DNA of 64,000 bases from JBQKLI01 sp012798975 (GTDB lineage: Bacteria > Bacillota > Clostridia > Tissierellales > Peptoniphilaceae), in the NCBI RefSeq assembly GCF_052116305.1, contig NZ_JBQKLI010000009.1:1-64000 (forward strand), written 5' to 3'. Below are positions 33,524 to 42,992 of the stretch, piece after piece (the first letter of the stretch is position 1; the number at the start of each line of letters is the position of its first letter). The notes below the pieces were generated by a model that was not told the origin of the DNA, ran no database searches, and saw only the letters and a list, made by a program, of their open reading frames with translations. The position numbers and the translations under genes are program-made.

Positions 33524-34993
33524 TTAATACTCCATTAACTGCTTGCGGTCTATTTTTCCATTTCTATTTATAGGCAGCGCATCTATGTATACAAAACGCT
33601 GGGGAATCATATATTTTTGCAGGTATTCGCCCAATAATTCTTTCAGTTTTAGAGTCCGCTTGTTTTCATCTTTTATGGAGCCTTTGTATACGATAAAGGC
33701 TGTAAGCCTTTGGACTTTTCCTTTGTTCCAAAAAGGAATGACACAAGACTTTTCTATTTCTTCTAAGCGGTCCATGTTTTTTTCGATATCCGACAGCTCA
33801 ATACGATATCCATGCATTTTGATTTGATCGTCGATTCTCCCGCCGCAGAAATAGTAACCCTCTTTTTGAAAACCAATATCGCCCGTCAAATAAAAAGGAA
33901 GTCCGCTGTCCTTCTCTTTCCCAAAAACTTTCCCTGTCAATTCCTCCGATTTATAATAGCCGAGACCTACCGTATCTCCAAGGATCATGATCTCACCTTT
34001 TTCTTCCTTAGCTTCTTTCATAATCTTTAGAATCGTGCCGGGTTTTGGCTTTCCGATAGGTAGAGGATTGAAGTGTTCGATAATATCTTCTGTAATTTCT
34101 ATAGAAGTGACACAAACAGTAGATTCTGTCGGTCCGTATGTATTTATAATTCTAGCCTTGGGAAATCTCTTTTTAAGTTTTTTCGCTGTTTTATTTGTAA
34201 GAATCTCGCCGCAAAATAAAAATGTATGGAGATTCGGCAAAAGGTCCTCTTGAAAGTTCCTTTCTGCAAGACACAAATCCGCGAAAGAAGGAGTTGATAC
34301 CCATATATTTGCCTTCGATTTCTTCAACTCTTCCATAAGAACTGGATAATCAGACTGTGACTCTTTGTCTAAAACATAGAGAATCGAACCGCTGCCTAAA
34401 GCCATATATAAGTCCATAACCGACAAGTCAAAAGAGAAGGGCGCTTGATTCAAGATAACAGAGTCTCTTTCAGTTTTTCCGATATCTATAATCCATCTCG
34501 TAAAGGCTTCTACATTTTTAAGCCGGATCATCACGCCTTTCGGTTCTCCAGTACTCCCTGATGTGAAAATAATATAATAAAGATCTTCCTCTTTCACATA
34601 ATCAGAGGAGCTTACTGTCTTTTTTTCGAAAGATACAATCTCCTTGATCTCTTCAAGTCCCACAGCCTTCTCCACAGGAAGACTATCGATCGTAAAGACA
34701 ATTTCGGAACCCACCTTATCGATGATTTTTAATACACGATCTCGAGGTGTGCTGCTGTCTACTGGACAATAAGACCTACCGGATTTTACACAGCCCAAAA
34801 ACACAGCTATCATCAGGGGATCTTTGTGACCGTAAACCACAATAGGTCTCTTATCCTCTCCTAAAACTCTTTTCAAATAAGAAGCAATACGATCGGAATC
34901 TTCGTCTAATTCTTTATAAGAATAATCTTTGTCTTTATATTTATAAAATACACGATTATCTTTTGCGTATTTTTTAATATGTTCTAATATCAT
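33524..34993 (-). CDS. dltA: D-alanine-[D-alanyl carrier protein] ligase
   Basis: A 489-residue adenylate-forming enzyme that activates D-Ala and loads DltC. It has the AMP-binding motifs YIIFTSGSTGEPKG (about 145-158), NTYGPTEST, YLTGDIG and the C-terminal lysine in INRNGKIDRK. First gene of the dlt operon; promoter at 35110-35138. Confidence 0.96.
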   Translation of the reverse strand: MILEHIKKYAKDNRVFYKYKDKDYSYKELDEDSDRIASYLKRVLGEDKRPIVVYGHKDPLMIAVFLGCVKSGRSYCPVDSSTPRDRVLKIIDKVGSEIVFTIDSLPVEKAVGLEEIKEIVSFEKKTVSSSDYVKEEDLYYIIFTSGSTGEPKGVMIRLKNVEAFTRWIIDIGKTERDSVILNQAPFSFDLSVMDLYMALGSGSILYVLDKESQSDYPVLMEELKKSKANIWVSTPSFADLCLAERNFQEDLLPNLHTFLFCGEILTNKTAKKLKKRFPKARIINTYGPTESTVCVTSIEITEDIIEHFNPLPIGKPKPGTILKIMKEAKEEKGEIMILGDTVGLGYYKSEELTGKVFGKEKDSGLPFYLTGDIGFQKEGYYFCGGRIDDQIKMHGYRIELSDIEKNMDRLEEIEKSCVIPFWNKGKVQRLTAFIVYKGSIKDENKRTLKLKELLGEYLQKYMIPQRFVYIDALPINRNGKIDRKQLMEY

Positions 34994-35109
34994 GGCAACT
35001 CCTCCGGCTTCTATCCTGTTTTATTCATAAAATCTTAATCCCTATAAGACTATAGGACTTAATTTCTATAATAAAAATAATACTTGTTTAAATAACAGTA
35101 TAGATAATA

Positions 35110-35138
35110 ATTATAAAGAAATTATAAATATATAGCAA
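35110..35138 (-). promoter_or_regulatory. Probable dlt operon promoter
   Basis: TTGCTA (35133-35138) and TATAAT (35110-35115) on the minus strand with a 17-nt spacer, leaving an untranslated leader of about 110 nt. The rest of the 34994-35220 stretch is AT-rich with nothing else seen. Confidence 0.6.
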
Positions 35139-35224
35139 ACAGCCCTCTCTGATCTTTTTTTCTTGATTATCTTCCTCTAATACATTCAAATTCAGCCCTT
35201 TGTCCCCTCTTTCTAGACAAAAAA

Positions 35225-35254
35225 ATAAGAGCTGAAAGAATTCTCAGCTCTTAT
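35225..35254 (-). terminator. Terminator after tRNA-Arg
   Basis: The stem ATAAGAGCTGA/TCAGCTCTTAT followed by T-run on the minus strand, 22 nt after the tRNA 3' end. Confidence 0.8.
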
Positions 35255-35275
35255 CTTAGACATAATGTAGATATT

Positions 35276-35351
35276 TGGCACCCCCAGCCGGACTCGAACC
35301 AGCGAATCTCCCTTAGGAGGGGAGTATTATATCCTGCTTAATTATAGGGGC
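35276..35351 (-). tRNA. tRNA-Arg (anticodon CCU)
   Basis: A 76-nt cloverleaf including encoded CCA. The acceptor is GCCCCTA/TGGGGGT with two wobbles (G1-U72, U6-G67). The D-arm is ATTA/TAAT with loop AGCAGGATA. The anticodon arm is CTCCC-CTCCTAA-GGGAG (anticodon CCT), with a 4-nt variable loop. The T-arm is GCTGG-TTCGAGT-CCGGC, discriminator G. A20, an arginine identity base, is present. Position 10 is A instead of the usual G. It reads AGG. Confidence 0.9.
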
Positions 35352-35369
35352 GTAGGAAGAAGAAAAGGA

Positions 35370-35399
35370 GACGAATGAAAACCGTAATTTCCATTCGTC
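35370..35399 (-). terminator. Terminator of the DD-carboxypeptidase gene
   Basis: The stem GACGAATG/CATTCGTC with a 14-nt loop and a following TCCTTTT on the minus strand. It lies only 18 nt before the tRNA-Arg 5' end. Confidence 0.65.
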
Positions 35400-35416
35400 A
35401 TCTTTATCCTTTTATT

Positions 35417-36598
35417 TTAAAAATAAAGCATGCTTTTAAAAAGAGAAAACATATTTTGGGTAGATCGAAGAACTCTGGTTCCCGGGTCCGCAGCTTCATA
35501 ATCTTCTTTTACAATAAGATCTATTTTCCGGATAGCATTTCCACCCGGTTCAACTAGAAGCTCGCCTACTTTATCGCCTTTTTTCAAAGGAGCTTTTACG
35601 TCCAAAAGCTCTGCCTTATAGCTTACACCTTTATCTTTATTGATGATCATTTTCAATTCTTCAGAAGGATAGATTTGTATCTCTCCCGCTTTAGAAGAAC
35701 TTAATTCTACCGTATCATACACCTTCTCTGAATCTACTATTTGTGTTACAGCAAAATTGTTTTGAACAAAATACAGCAGTTCCCGCATACTGTCGTTTCG
35801 GATCTGTTTGTCTTTTGCGCCCATAGATATTCCTATGGTGCGAAACTCTTCTTTTCCTTGATTTCCAGCCCCTTTAAGGGTTGTAATCAAGCAGTTTCCA
35901 GCCTTGTCTGTTGTCCCTGTTTTCAAACCGTCTACCCCGGCAATTGTGCCGATAAAAGGTACTGTTGAAGGCTCGCTGAAGTTCCGTTTCGGCTGCACTA
36001 AAGTATTTGTGTTGGAGATTTCTAAAACTCTTGGATAATGCTCTAATAAGTATACTGTCATTTTAAAAAGTTCTGCCGTACTCATAGTGTTTTCCGTGTT
36101 TCCAATGGGAAGACCGGAAGCATTGTGAAACTTTGCTGTGCTTAATCCGATTTCTCTGGCTTTTTTATCCATACGATCTACGAAGGCTTGTTCAGTTCCG
36201 CCAACTTTTTCCGCTAGAGCAATCGCTCCATCATTTGCAGACACGACAATCATACCATCTTCTACATCACCTACAGTAACTTTTTCGCCTTCTTTCAGTC
36301 CCATACTGGAACCGCTGACATCTTCGATTTTTTTAGATATTACTATTTCATCCTCTGATTTTATTTCCCCAGTGGCAATAGCATCTTCTACCACCATAAA
36401 GGCCATCAGTTTTGTAAGGCTTGCAATGGGCACTTCTTTTTCTGCATTATGAGACGCAAATATCTGTCCTGTTGCAGAATCTCCTATAATATATGAACCT
36501 ACTTTATCCTCTATACCTATCGCTGCAAAAGCTTTTGTTTGAAAAGCTAAAGTCAAAAGCAGAATGAATAGTAATATTTTTGATAGCTGTTTTCTCAA
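35417..36598 (-). CDS. D-alanyl-D-alanine carboxypeptidase (serine type, S11, PBP5/DacF family)
   Basis: A 393-residue secreted penicillin-binding protein. It has a signal peptide (1-25, ending AFA), the SxxK motif SLTKLM (about 61-66), SxN as SANDG (about 119), and the KTG motif GLKTGTTDKAG (about 225). A C-terminal beta domain (about 285-360) is followed by a short amphipathic tail. It trims the terminal D-Ala of peptidoglycan stem peptides at the outer membrane face. Confidence 0.94.
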   Translation of the reverse strand: MRKQLSKILLFILLLTLAFQTKAFAAIGIEDKVGSYIIGDSATGQIFASHNAEKEVPIASLTKLMAFMVVEDAIATGEIKSEDEIVISKKIEDVSGSSMGLKEGEKVTVGDVEDGMIVVSANDGAIALAEKVGGTEQAFVDRMDKKAREIGLSTAKFHNASGLPIGNTENTMSTAELFKMTVYLLEHYPRVLEISNTNTLVQPKRNFSEPSTVPFIGTIAGVDGLKTGTTDKAGNCLITTLKGAGNQGKEEFRTIGISMGAKDKQIRNDSMRELLYFVQNNFAVTQIVDSEKVYDTVELSSSKAGEIQIYPSEELKMIINKDKGVSYKAELLDVKAPLKKGDKVGELLVEPGGNAIRKIDLIVKEDYEAADPGTRVLRSTQNMFSLFKSMLYF

Positions 36599-36664
36599 AT
36601 AATCACCTCAGCTATAGATTATACTATATTAGTCCTTAAATAGAAAGAATACAACGGCAGCTCT

Positions 36665-37951
36665 CTAGAATAATTTCTCTTCTTTTTCAATTCTGTCTTT
36701 ATTATTCATATAAGGTTTTAAAATTTCAGGAATCGTTACAGATCCATCTTCGTTTTGATAGTTTTCAAGAATCGCAGCGAATGTTCTTCCGATTGCAAGT
36801 CCGGAGCCGTTTAATGTATGAACAAATCGAGTCTTTTTGTTTTCATCTCTAAACTTGATGTTTGCACGTCTTGCTTGGAAATCTTCGAAGTTTGAACAAG
36901 AAGAAATTTCTACATAACGATTATAGCTTGGCATCCATACTTCGATATCGTAAGTCATTGCAGAAGAAAAACCTAAATCACCAGAGCATAACAGCACAAC
37001 ACGATAAGGAATATTCAATTTTTGAAGCACTTCCTCTGCATCTTTTGTAAGACTTTCCAGCTCTTCATAAGAATGATCCGGATGGGCAAATTTCACAAGC
37101 TCTACTTTGTCGAACTGATGATTTCGGATAAGCCCTCTTGTGTCTCTCCCTGCAGATCCTGCTTCTTGACGGAAACATGGAGTATAAGCTGTAATGTGAT
37201 ATGGAAGATCTTCATTGGCAACAATTTCGTCCGCAAGCATATTTGTCAAAGGAACTTCCGCTGTCGGAACAAGGAACATATCTTTAGAGGGAACATGAAA
37301 CATATCTTCTTCAAACTTAGGAAGCTGTCCTGTACCGAACATCGCTTTGCGGTTTACAAGAACCGGTACTGCCATTTCATGATAGTCTTGATCGACTGTA
37401 TGCAAATCCAGCATGAAGTTTGTAATCGCTCTTTCAAGTCTTGCGCCGTTTCCTTTGAATACAGAAAAACGAGAACCAGAAACTTTAGTTCCTCTTTCAA
37501 AGTCTAAGATATTAAGATCCGTTCCTACATCCCAATGGGCTTTCGGTTCAAAATCAAAGGTTCTTGGTTCTCCCCATTTTCGAATTTCGATGTTCTCGCT
37601 GTCATCGTTTCCATCAGGAACTTTATCGTTTGGAGTATTTGGAATACTTAATAGATACTCTTCGATTTCTTCTTCGATCGCTTTTACTTCCGGATCCATT
37701 CCTTTGATCTTATTAGAAAGCTCTTTCATTTCGTTGAAGATTTCTGTTGTGTCTTCTCCTGCTTTTTTCATCTCTGGAACTTTTTTAGAAATACTGTTTT
37801 GTTCTGCTTTCAGTTCTTCTACTTCGGCAATCTTCACTCTTCTTCTTTCGTCTGCTTCGATAAGCTCGTTAATCGGAAAAGAACCGTGGCGTTTCTTTAA
37901 TGCCTCTAATACAGCTTCTTTGTCTTTTCGAATTCTCTTAATGTCTAACAT
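36665..37951 (-). CDS. serS: Seryl-tRNA synthetase
   Basis: A 428-residue class II synthetase. The N-terminal coiled-coil tRNA-binding arm is at about 30-100. Motif 2 is CFRQEAGSAGRDTRGLIRNHQF and motif 3 GSGLAIGRTFAAILENYQ. The ATG at 37951 (MLDIKRIRKDKE) has AAGGAGGAG upstream; the frame extends 25 codons further into the T-box terminator but without a start signal. Controlled by the serine T-box. Confidence 0.97.
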   Translation of the reverse strand: MLDIKRIRKDKEAVLEALKKRHGSFPINELIEADERRRVKIAEVEELKAEQNSISKKVPEMKKAGEDTTEIFNEMKELSNKIKGMDPEVKAIEEEIEEYLLSIPNTPNDKVPDGNDDSENIEIRKWGEPRTFDFEPKAHWDVGTDLNILDFERGTKVSGSRFSVFKGNGARLERAITNFMLDLHTVDQDYHEMAVPVLVNRKAMFGTGQLPKFEEDMFHVPSKDMFLVPTAEVPLTNMLADEIVANEDLPYHITAYTPCFRQEAGSAGRDTRGLIRNHQFDKVELVKFAHPDHSYEELESLTKDAEEVLQKLNIPYRVVLLCSGDLGFSSAMTYDIEVWMPSYNRYVEISSCSNFEDFQARRANIKFRDENKKTRFVHTLNGSGLAIGRTFAAILENYQNEDGSVTIPEILKPYMNNKDRIEKEEKLF

Positions 37952-37979
37952 TTTCTTAAATCTCCTCCTTGATAAAAAA

Positions 37980-38165
37980 AGAACCCCATCCCTTGAAAGG
38001 GACGAGGTTAATCCCCGCGTTGCCACCCTAATTAGTTTTGCAACTCGCTTGACTTGACAATCTGCTCCGGGGTGGATTCAGTTTTTCCCATTATCTGCTT
38101 TCACCCTCCGCAGACTCTCTAAAAATGCTCCAAACCTACTATTTCCCTTCACCGCATTTAATATA
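37980..38165 (-). ncRNA. T-box riboswitch, serine specifier (serS leader)
   Basis: The T-box core AGGGTGGCAACGCGG is at 38015-38029. A terminator (AACCTCGTCCCTT/AAGGGATGGGGTT plus T-run) is at about 37981-38009. Stem I contains AGAGAGTC and the canonical TGAA-NNN-ACC context with specifier TCC (38074-38076), a serine codon. Uncharged tRNA-Ser would allow serS read-through. Confidence 0.9.
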
Positions 38166-38196
38166 TATTGATTAAATCTTACCATAATAAAATAGA

Positions 38197-38847
38197 TTAA
38201 ACAAGATCAGAGAGGGCATGTTCCACAGCTATTTCCGGTATGCCGATGTCTTCTACAAAGATTTCTCCTTTGATTTTCAGATGCCCTTTTTTTAGACACT
38301 GAAGGGCAACGATGCGGTCTGCTTCCACGGCAATCCCATGGACAGATCCATCATCCGCATCGATACCGCTTGGTATATCGATCGAAAGAATAAAAGCATT
38401 CCCTCCATTGATCTTTTCGATGGCTTTTCGGTAGAGACCTTCGATGTCTCTCTCAAGTCCCGTTCCAAAAATCCCATCGATAATCACATCCTCCTTCTCT
38501 ACGCTTCCCAGATTTAGAAGAGTAATATCGTTAATCTTCGTGATTTTGCCCATAAGATTGCTGTAGATACGGTAGTTGATTTTAAACTCGTCGCTCGCCT
38601 TCTCCGGATCTCCCAAAAGAAAAACTTCAACATTTTTTTCTTGAAGCAGAAGATCTCTTGCCACAGCCAGACCATCGCCTCCATTATTTCCTGTAGATAC
38701 GACAACTTGATACTGTCGTCCTTCTTCCGGCACATGTTTCATAATGGCGTTTTTCGCATTTTCCATTAGTACTATACTTGGTATTCCAATTTCCTCAATC
38801 GCATAACGGTCTGCTTCTCTCATTTCTTTTGCAGTTAAAACTTTCAT
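38197..38847 (-). CDS. nnrE: NAD(P)H-hydrate epimerase (YjeF N-terminal domain)
   Basis: A 216-residue protein of the YjeF_N fold that epimerises damaged NAD(P)HX. It has STGNNGGDGLAVARDL (about 51-66), IIDGIFGTGLERDIEG with the catalytic Asp, and SIDIPSGIDADDG. Only the epimerase domain is present; the dehydratase NnrD, often fused, is not in the window. Ten bases after the dnaI-like gene. Confidence 0.93.
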   Translation of the reverse strand: MKVLTAKEMREADRYAIEEIGIPSIVLMENAKNAIMKHVPEEGRQYQVVVSTGNNGGDGLAVARDLLLQEKNVEVFLLGDPEKASDEFKINYRIYSNLMGKITKINDITLLNLGSVEKEDVIIDGIFGTGLERDIEGLYRKAIEKINGGNAFILSIDIPSGIDADDGSVHGIAVEADRIVALQCLKKGHLKIKGEIFVEDIGIPEIAVEHALSDLV

Positions 38848-38857
38848 CGATTTCTCC

Positions 38858-39832
38858 TTAAAGTCCTAGTTTCTTAAGTCTTAAATCTTCCCCGTAGATG
38901 GATAATACAGAAAACTCTCCTAAAATTCTTGAAGAAATCCGTTCATCATAATGATGGCGGATATCTTCTAATTCAAGATTTGTAGATATAATCATGGATT
39001 TATGATTTTGAAGCCGGTTGTTTAGAAGATCAAAGAAGTGGGATAATCCCGAATCCGATATACTTTCCGTTCCCAAATCATCGATAACAAGAAGATCCGA
39101 CTGTATCAGCATCTCATATTTTTTACGCATCATATCTCTTTCGTCAAAGGAAGAATAGTAATAGTCCCACAGAAATTTCATCAGCTGAGGTGAAGATTGA
39201 TAGATTACAGTATGGCCTTTATCTAAAATCTCTTTTGCTATACTGGAACAAAGGAATGTTTTTCCTACTCCTACAGCTCCGGAAAGAAGCAAAGACTCCC
39301 CATGGGGAAAGCTCTGAATATACTTTTTGGAAAAAGCATAGATGTTTTCCATCATCTCTCTGGGAGAATAGCTTTCATTATTCTTTCTCGTATCCCTAAA
39401 CAGATCCAGATTGAAATGATCGAAGTTTTCATTCATCAGCTTTTCTTGAATTTCGCTTTTTTCATAGCTTAAATCCACCATAATCTTTTTCTTGCACTCG
39501 CAAACAGCACCTTGAACGACTCCTTCGTCTTGGCAGATACTGCAGTGATACTGCTTTTCTAAATAATCCTTCGGGTATCCATTTTCTAGAAGAAGATTTT
39601 CCATTTCCTTTTGAATTTTCGATAATTCTTTTTCCAGCTTTTCTAAAGACTCCCCCTCTTCTCCTTCGACACTTATACGCATATATTCTAATCCCTTTGC
39701 TTGTAGTTCTCTTTCTAGATTAGAATAATCGGGGATCTCTGCTGTAATTATTTCTTTCCGAATCCTTAATTCCTGCTCGTTTTCCCTTCGAAACTCTTGT
39801 AAGATTCGATTGGCTTCCTTGCCGTAATTCAT
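38858..39832 (-). CDS. DnaI/DnaC-like helicase loader
   Basis: A 324-residue AAA+ ATPase. The N-terminal helical region includes a CSICQDEGVVQGAVCECKKK cysteine cluster (zinc-binding in DnaI). Walker A is GAVGVGKTF (about 186-194), Walker B DLLVIDDLGTE. It loads DnaB on DNA. It overlaps the dnaD-like gene by 4 nt, and the operon also holds dnaB. Confidence 0.9.
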   Translation of the reverse strand: MNYGKEANRILQEFRRENEQELRIRKEIITAEIPDYSNLERELQAKGLEYMRISVEGEEGESLEKLEKELSKIQKEMENLLLENGYPKDYLEKQYHCSICQDEGVVQGAVCECKKKIMVDLSYEKSEIQEKLMNENFDHFNLDLFRDTRKNNESYSPREMMENIYAFSKKYIQSFPHGESLLLSGAVGVGKTFLCSSIAKEILDKGHTVIYQSSPQLMKFLWDYYYSSFDERDMMRKKYEMLIQSDLLVIDDLGTESISDSGLSHFFDLLNNRLQNHKSMIISTNLELEDIRHHYDERISSRILGEFSVLSIYGEDLRLKKLGL

Positions 39833-40608
39833 TTCTTATCACTCATTTCTTCAATGAACTTTTTCTGAAACAGATTTCTTAAATCCCCCGTTTTCTTCCC
39901 GCTGCCTTCTTCTGCCTTTTTTACCTGTTCTCCAGGCTTGTAATATCTTCTTTTCTTTCGGAGGTTCTGTTTTCTCTTTTCTGCTTTTTCTAAAGAATTG
40001 TTGAGTTCTCCTACAGAATTAATACCGTCTAAATGCCAGTTTCGAAGCACTCCTAAAACATAGTTTAAATTCTTCTTTCCACGATGTTCGGCACAATACT
40101 GAAAACCTCTCACAATAAGCTCGGGAGTTTGACCCAAATCGTTCATATGCTCTAAAATTCTCTCGTATTCGTTTGGCGTCAGCTCTAAACCCAAAACCTT
40201 TTCGATACCTTCGTACATCTCTCGGATCTCGTTGCTGTTTTGAGGAATATACTTCCCTTGATCTGCAGTATGCTCGTAAGGTTCGGTAATTCCTAAATAA
40301 AGCTCCCTCATACTTAAAAAAGAATAGGATTCTTCTCCTGTAGCGATTTCTATGTCTTTTTTCACAATCCCTTCGCTCATCCAATAATTCCAAGCGGCTT
40401 TCACATCTTCTAAGGGAATATTCAAAGCCTCGGCGATTTCCTCATCGCTTACATTTTTTTGTCCATGTATATTTTTGGCATTCTGATAAGCAAACAAATA
40501 CACTTTTAAATAGTTTCCTTCCGCCAATTGAAGATATTGGTTCAGAAAAATATTTTCTATAGAAGTTTCTCCTAAATCTTGTTTTTCTTGTTCTATCTTA
40601 AATCTCAT
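39829..40608 (-). CDS. DnaD-domain replication protein
   Basis: A 259-residue protein. It has an N-terminal winged-helix DnaD-like region (1-110), then a DnaB_2/DnaD C-terminal domain (about 135-205) with YEGIEKVLGLELTPNEYERILEHM, then a basic tail (KKRRYYKPGEQ). Functions in primosome assembly with DnaI and DnaB. Two bases separate it from the acetyltransferase gene. Confidence 0.9.
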   Translation of the reverse strand: MRFKIEQEKQDLGETSIENIFLNQYLQLAEGNYLKVYLFAYQNAKNIHGQKNVSDEEIAEALNIPLEDVKAAWNYWMSEGIVKKDIEIATGEESYSFLSMRELYLGITEPYEHTADQGKYIPQNSNEIREMYEGIEKVLGLELTPNEYERILEHMNDLGQTPELIVRGFQYCAEHRGKKNLNYVLGVLRNWHLDGINSVGELNNSLEKAEKRKQNLRKKRRYYKPGEQVKKAEEGSGKKTGDLRNLFQKKFIEEMSDKK

Positions 40609-40609
40609 T

Positions 40610-41194
40610 CTAATTCCTCATTTCAAAACGCCTTGCATCCATTTCCATCAAATGAATTCTTGTCAGCAGTTTGCCATTATGATATTTAAAATGTTTAAAG
40701 AAAGGTTCGTAATATGGATCCTTAAAATCAATCTCCTGATTTTCAAACTCTCCTAAATATTCGCAAATATATAAAAATCCGATATTCGCATAAGCATGTA
40801 TGGCCCTCGCATTAAACTCATTGACTTCTAAAAGAATCTTTTTCATTTTCATCTTATAGAAATAATAATTTAAAAGGAGTTTTATACTTTCCGTTCCATA
40901 CCCTCTGTCTGTATAGTTCGGATCCAGCACAATACCTAGATAGCTTTCCTTTTTAAACAGATTGATATCCTTGATTCCTAAATATCCGATCATTTTCTTT
41001 TCTTCATTGTAAATAGCATAATAGGCTCTGCGGAAATTTTTCTTTTTAATATTATACCAATACTGGAGCTCGTTTTTTGACAAATCCCCCAAATTATAAT
41101 CTTCAAACAGTTTGTTTTCATGAATTCCCCAGAATCTTATTTTCAGGGCGTCTTCATATTCCAGCGGCTTCAATAAAACCCTGCCGCCTCTCAT
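40610..41194 (-). CDS. GNAT-family acetyltransferase
   Basis: About 194 residues of the RimJ/RimL-like N-acetyltransferase type. The acetyl-CoA loop region is YTDRGYGTESIKLLLNYYFY (about 95-115), followed by LLEVNEFNARAIHAYANIGF. The ATG at 41194 has GGGGAA upstream and lies just after the dnaB stop; ATGs further upstream overlap dnaB. Its place between dnaB and dnaD is unusual; substrate unknown. Confidence 0.85.
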   Translation of the reverse strand: MRGGRVLLKPLEYEDALKIRFWGIHENKLFEDYNLGDLSKNELQYWYNIKKKNFRRAYYAIYNEEKKMIGYLGIKDINLFKKESYLGIVLDPNYTDRGYGTESIKLLLNYYFYKMKMKKILLEVNEFNARAIHAYANIGFLYICEYLGEFENQEIDFKDPYYEPFFKHFKYHNGKLLTRIHLMEMDARRFEMRN

Positions 41195-41201
41195 AGATTG
41201 A

Positions 41202-42539
41202 TTATTCCCCATATCTCTGTGCAACCTCTTCGCTGATAAGATCTGAGAACTTGGTCATTTTCTTATTAAAGAACAGCTCCACCGTACCTGTAGGTCCATT
41301 ACGATGTTTTGTAACAATCAGTTCAGCAGTATTCGGCTTTTCAGAATCCTCGTGATAATAATCATCTCGATAGATCATCATAACGAGATCCGCATCCTGC
41401 TCGATGGCTCCAGACTCTCTCAAGTCACTCATGATCGGACGGTGATCGGAACGCTGTTCCGGCGCTCTCGAAAGCTGAGAAAGAGCAATAATCGGACAGT
41501 TCAAGTCCTTTGCCAAGGCTTTTAGCCCTCTTGAGATATTGGAGATTTCCTGCTGTCTGTTTTCTGTACGGCCTTCCCCGCTCATCAGCTGAAGATAATC
41601 GATCATGACCATCTGAAGTCCTGATTTTGCAGAAAGTCTTCTGCATTTCGACCTAAGCTCTGTCAGGGAAATTCCTGAAGTATCATCCACATAGATATCA
41701 AGACCCGACAGTATACTCATTCCTTGACCCAGTTTTGCCCAATCTTTAATCTGCCCGCTTATAATATCTTGAAGATCTATCATGGTAATCGAACTTAAAA
41801 GTCTTTGAGTCAGCTGCATCTTGCTCATCTCTAAAGAAAATATTGCGATAGAATGTTTTTCCAACGCAGCACTTAAAGCCATATTCAAGGCAAGGGAAGT
41901 CTTACCCATGGCCGGACGGGCGGCTATCAGTACAAGATCCGATTTTTGAAAGCCGGATAAAAGACTGTTCAAGTCTCTTAAGCCTGTGGTGATTCCAGTA
42001 AGCCCTCCATCGTTCATGCTCATCTGTTCGATTTGGCTCATGGTATCGCCTACGATTTCCTTTAACGGCTGAAGCCCGCCTCGTACATTTCCCTGACTGA
42101 TTTCATAGATAGAGCTTTCCGCATATTCAATAACAGAACCTACCGGCTCATTGCTGTATGCTTTTTCCATGATCCCGTCGCTGGAGTGAATCAGCTTTCG
42201 AAGAATCGATTTATCTTTTACAATCTGACAATAGGAGCGGATATTCGCTGTTAAAACAACAGAACTCGACAAATCCATAAGATAGTCGAGTCCTCCCACC
42301 ATTTCCAATTTTCCGGCAGTGGTCAGCTCTTCGCTAAGAGTGAGATAATCCACCGGTTCTCCCTTTAAGCCTAAAGTCTGAATACTGCGAAAGATATCAC
42401 CATGACTTCCTTTATAAAAATCATCTGCTGTTAAAAGCTCGCTGGCTACGTCTACAGCATGTTTGTCTAAAATCATCGACCCTAATACGGAAGCTTCCGC
42501 ATTAAGATCGTAAGGTGCTTTTCTTTCTATTCCATCCAT
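41202..42539 (-). CDS. dnaB: Replicative DNA helicase DnaB
   Basis: A 445-residue hexameric helicase. The N-terminal domain (1-110) has PYDLNAEASVLGSMI. The RecA-like domain has Walker A ARPAMGKTSLALNMAL (about 207) and DYLQLMSGEGRTENRQQEIS, and ends MTKFSDL. Seven bases after rplI. Confidence 0.97.
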   Translation of the reverse strand: MDGIERKAPYDLNAEASVLGSMILDKHAVDVASELLTADDFYKGSHGDIFRSIQTLGLKGEPVDYLTLSEELTTAGKLEMVGGLDYLMDLSSSVVLTANIRSYCQIVKDKSILRKLIHSSDGIMEKAYSNEPVGSVIEYAESSIYEISQGNVRGGLQPLKEIVGDTMSQIEQMSMNDGGLTGITTGLRDLNSLLSGFQKSDLVLIAARPAMGKTSLALNMALSAALEKHSIAIFSLEMSKMQLTQRLLSSITMIDLQDIISGQIKDWAKLGQGMSILSGLDIYVDDTSGISLTELRSKCRRLSAKSGLQMVMIDYLQLMSGEGRTENRQQEISNISRGLKALAKDLNCPIIALSQLSRAPEQRSDHRPIMSDLRESGAIEQDADLVMMIYRDDYYHEDSEKPNTAELIVTKHRNGPTGTVELFFNKKMTKFSDLISEEVAQRYGE

Positions 42540-42545
42540 TGTAAA

Positions 42546-42992
42546 CTACTCCTTTACAATCTCTACTTGAAGATTCGCTACAATTTCCGGATATACTCTG
42601 ATCGGTACAGTCATTCTTTTCAAAGATTTGATATTCTCTTTTAATTCAACTTTTTTCTTGTCGACTGAAATTCCTGCTTCTTTTTCTAAAGCCTCTGCAA
42701 TATCTTTCGATGTAATAGCTCCGAAAAGACGATCTCCTTCTCCAGTTTTTGTTTTTATTTTTAATTCAATTTTTTCAATTCTTTCTTTTAAATTTTGAGC
42801 CTCTTTAACATTTTCTTGCCGTTTCTGCTCTTCGATCTTCTTTTCTTCTTTCCACTTCGCAACATTTTCTTTCGTCGCTTCAATCGCTAGTTGATTCGGA
42901 AGAAGGAAATTGCGGGCATATCCTGTTTTTGCATTTACAAGATCTCCTTCTTTTCCTAAACTTTTTACATCTTTAATCAGTATTACTTTCAT
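42546..42992 (-). CDS. rplI: 50S ribosomal protein L9
   Basis: A 148-residue L9 with the signature GKEGDLVNAKTGYARNFLLPNQLA, the long connecting helix and the C-terminal domain. The ATG at 42992 has AAGGAGGA upstream and overlaps the gdpP 3' end by 20 nt; an upstream in-frame ATG adds eight unlikely residues. Confidence 0.96.
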   Translation of the reverse strand: MKVILIKDVKSLGKEGDLVNAKTGYARNFLLPNQLAIEATKENVAKWKEEKKIEEQKRQENVKEAQNLKERIEKIELKIKTKTGEGDRLFGAITSKDIAEALEKEAGISVDKKKVELKENIKSLKRMTVPIRVYPEIVANLQVEIVKE

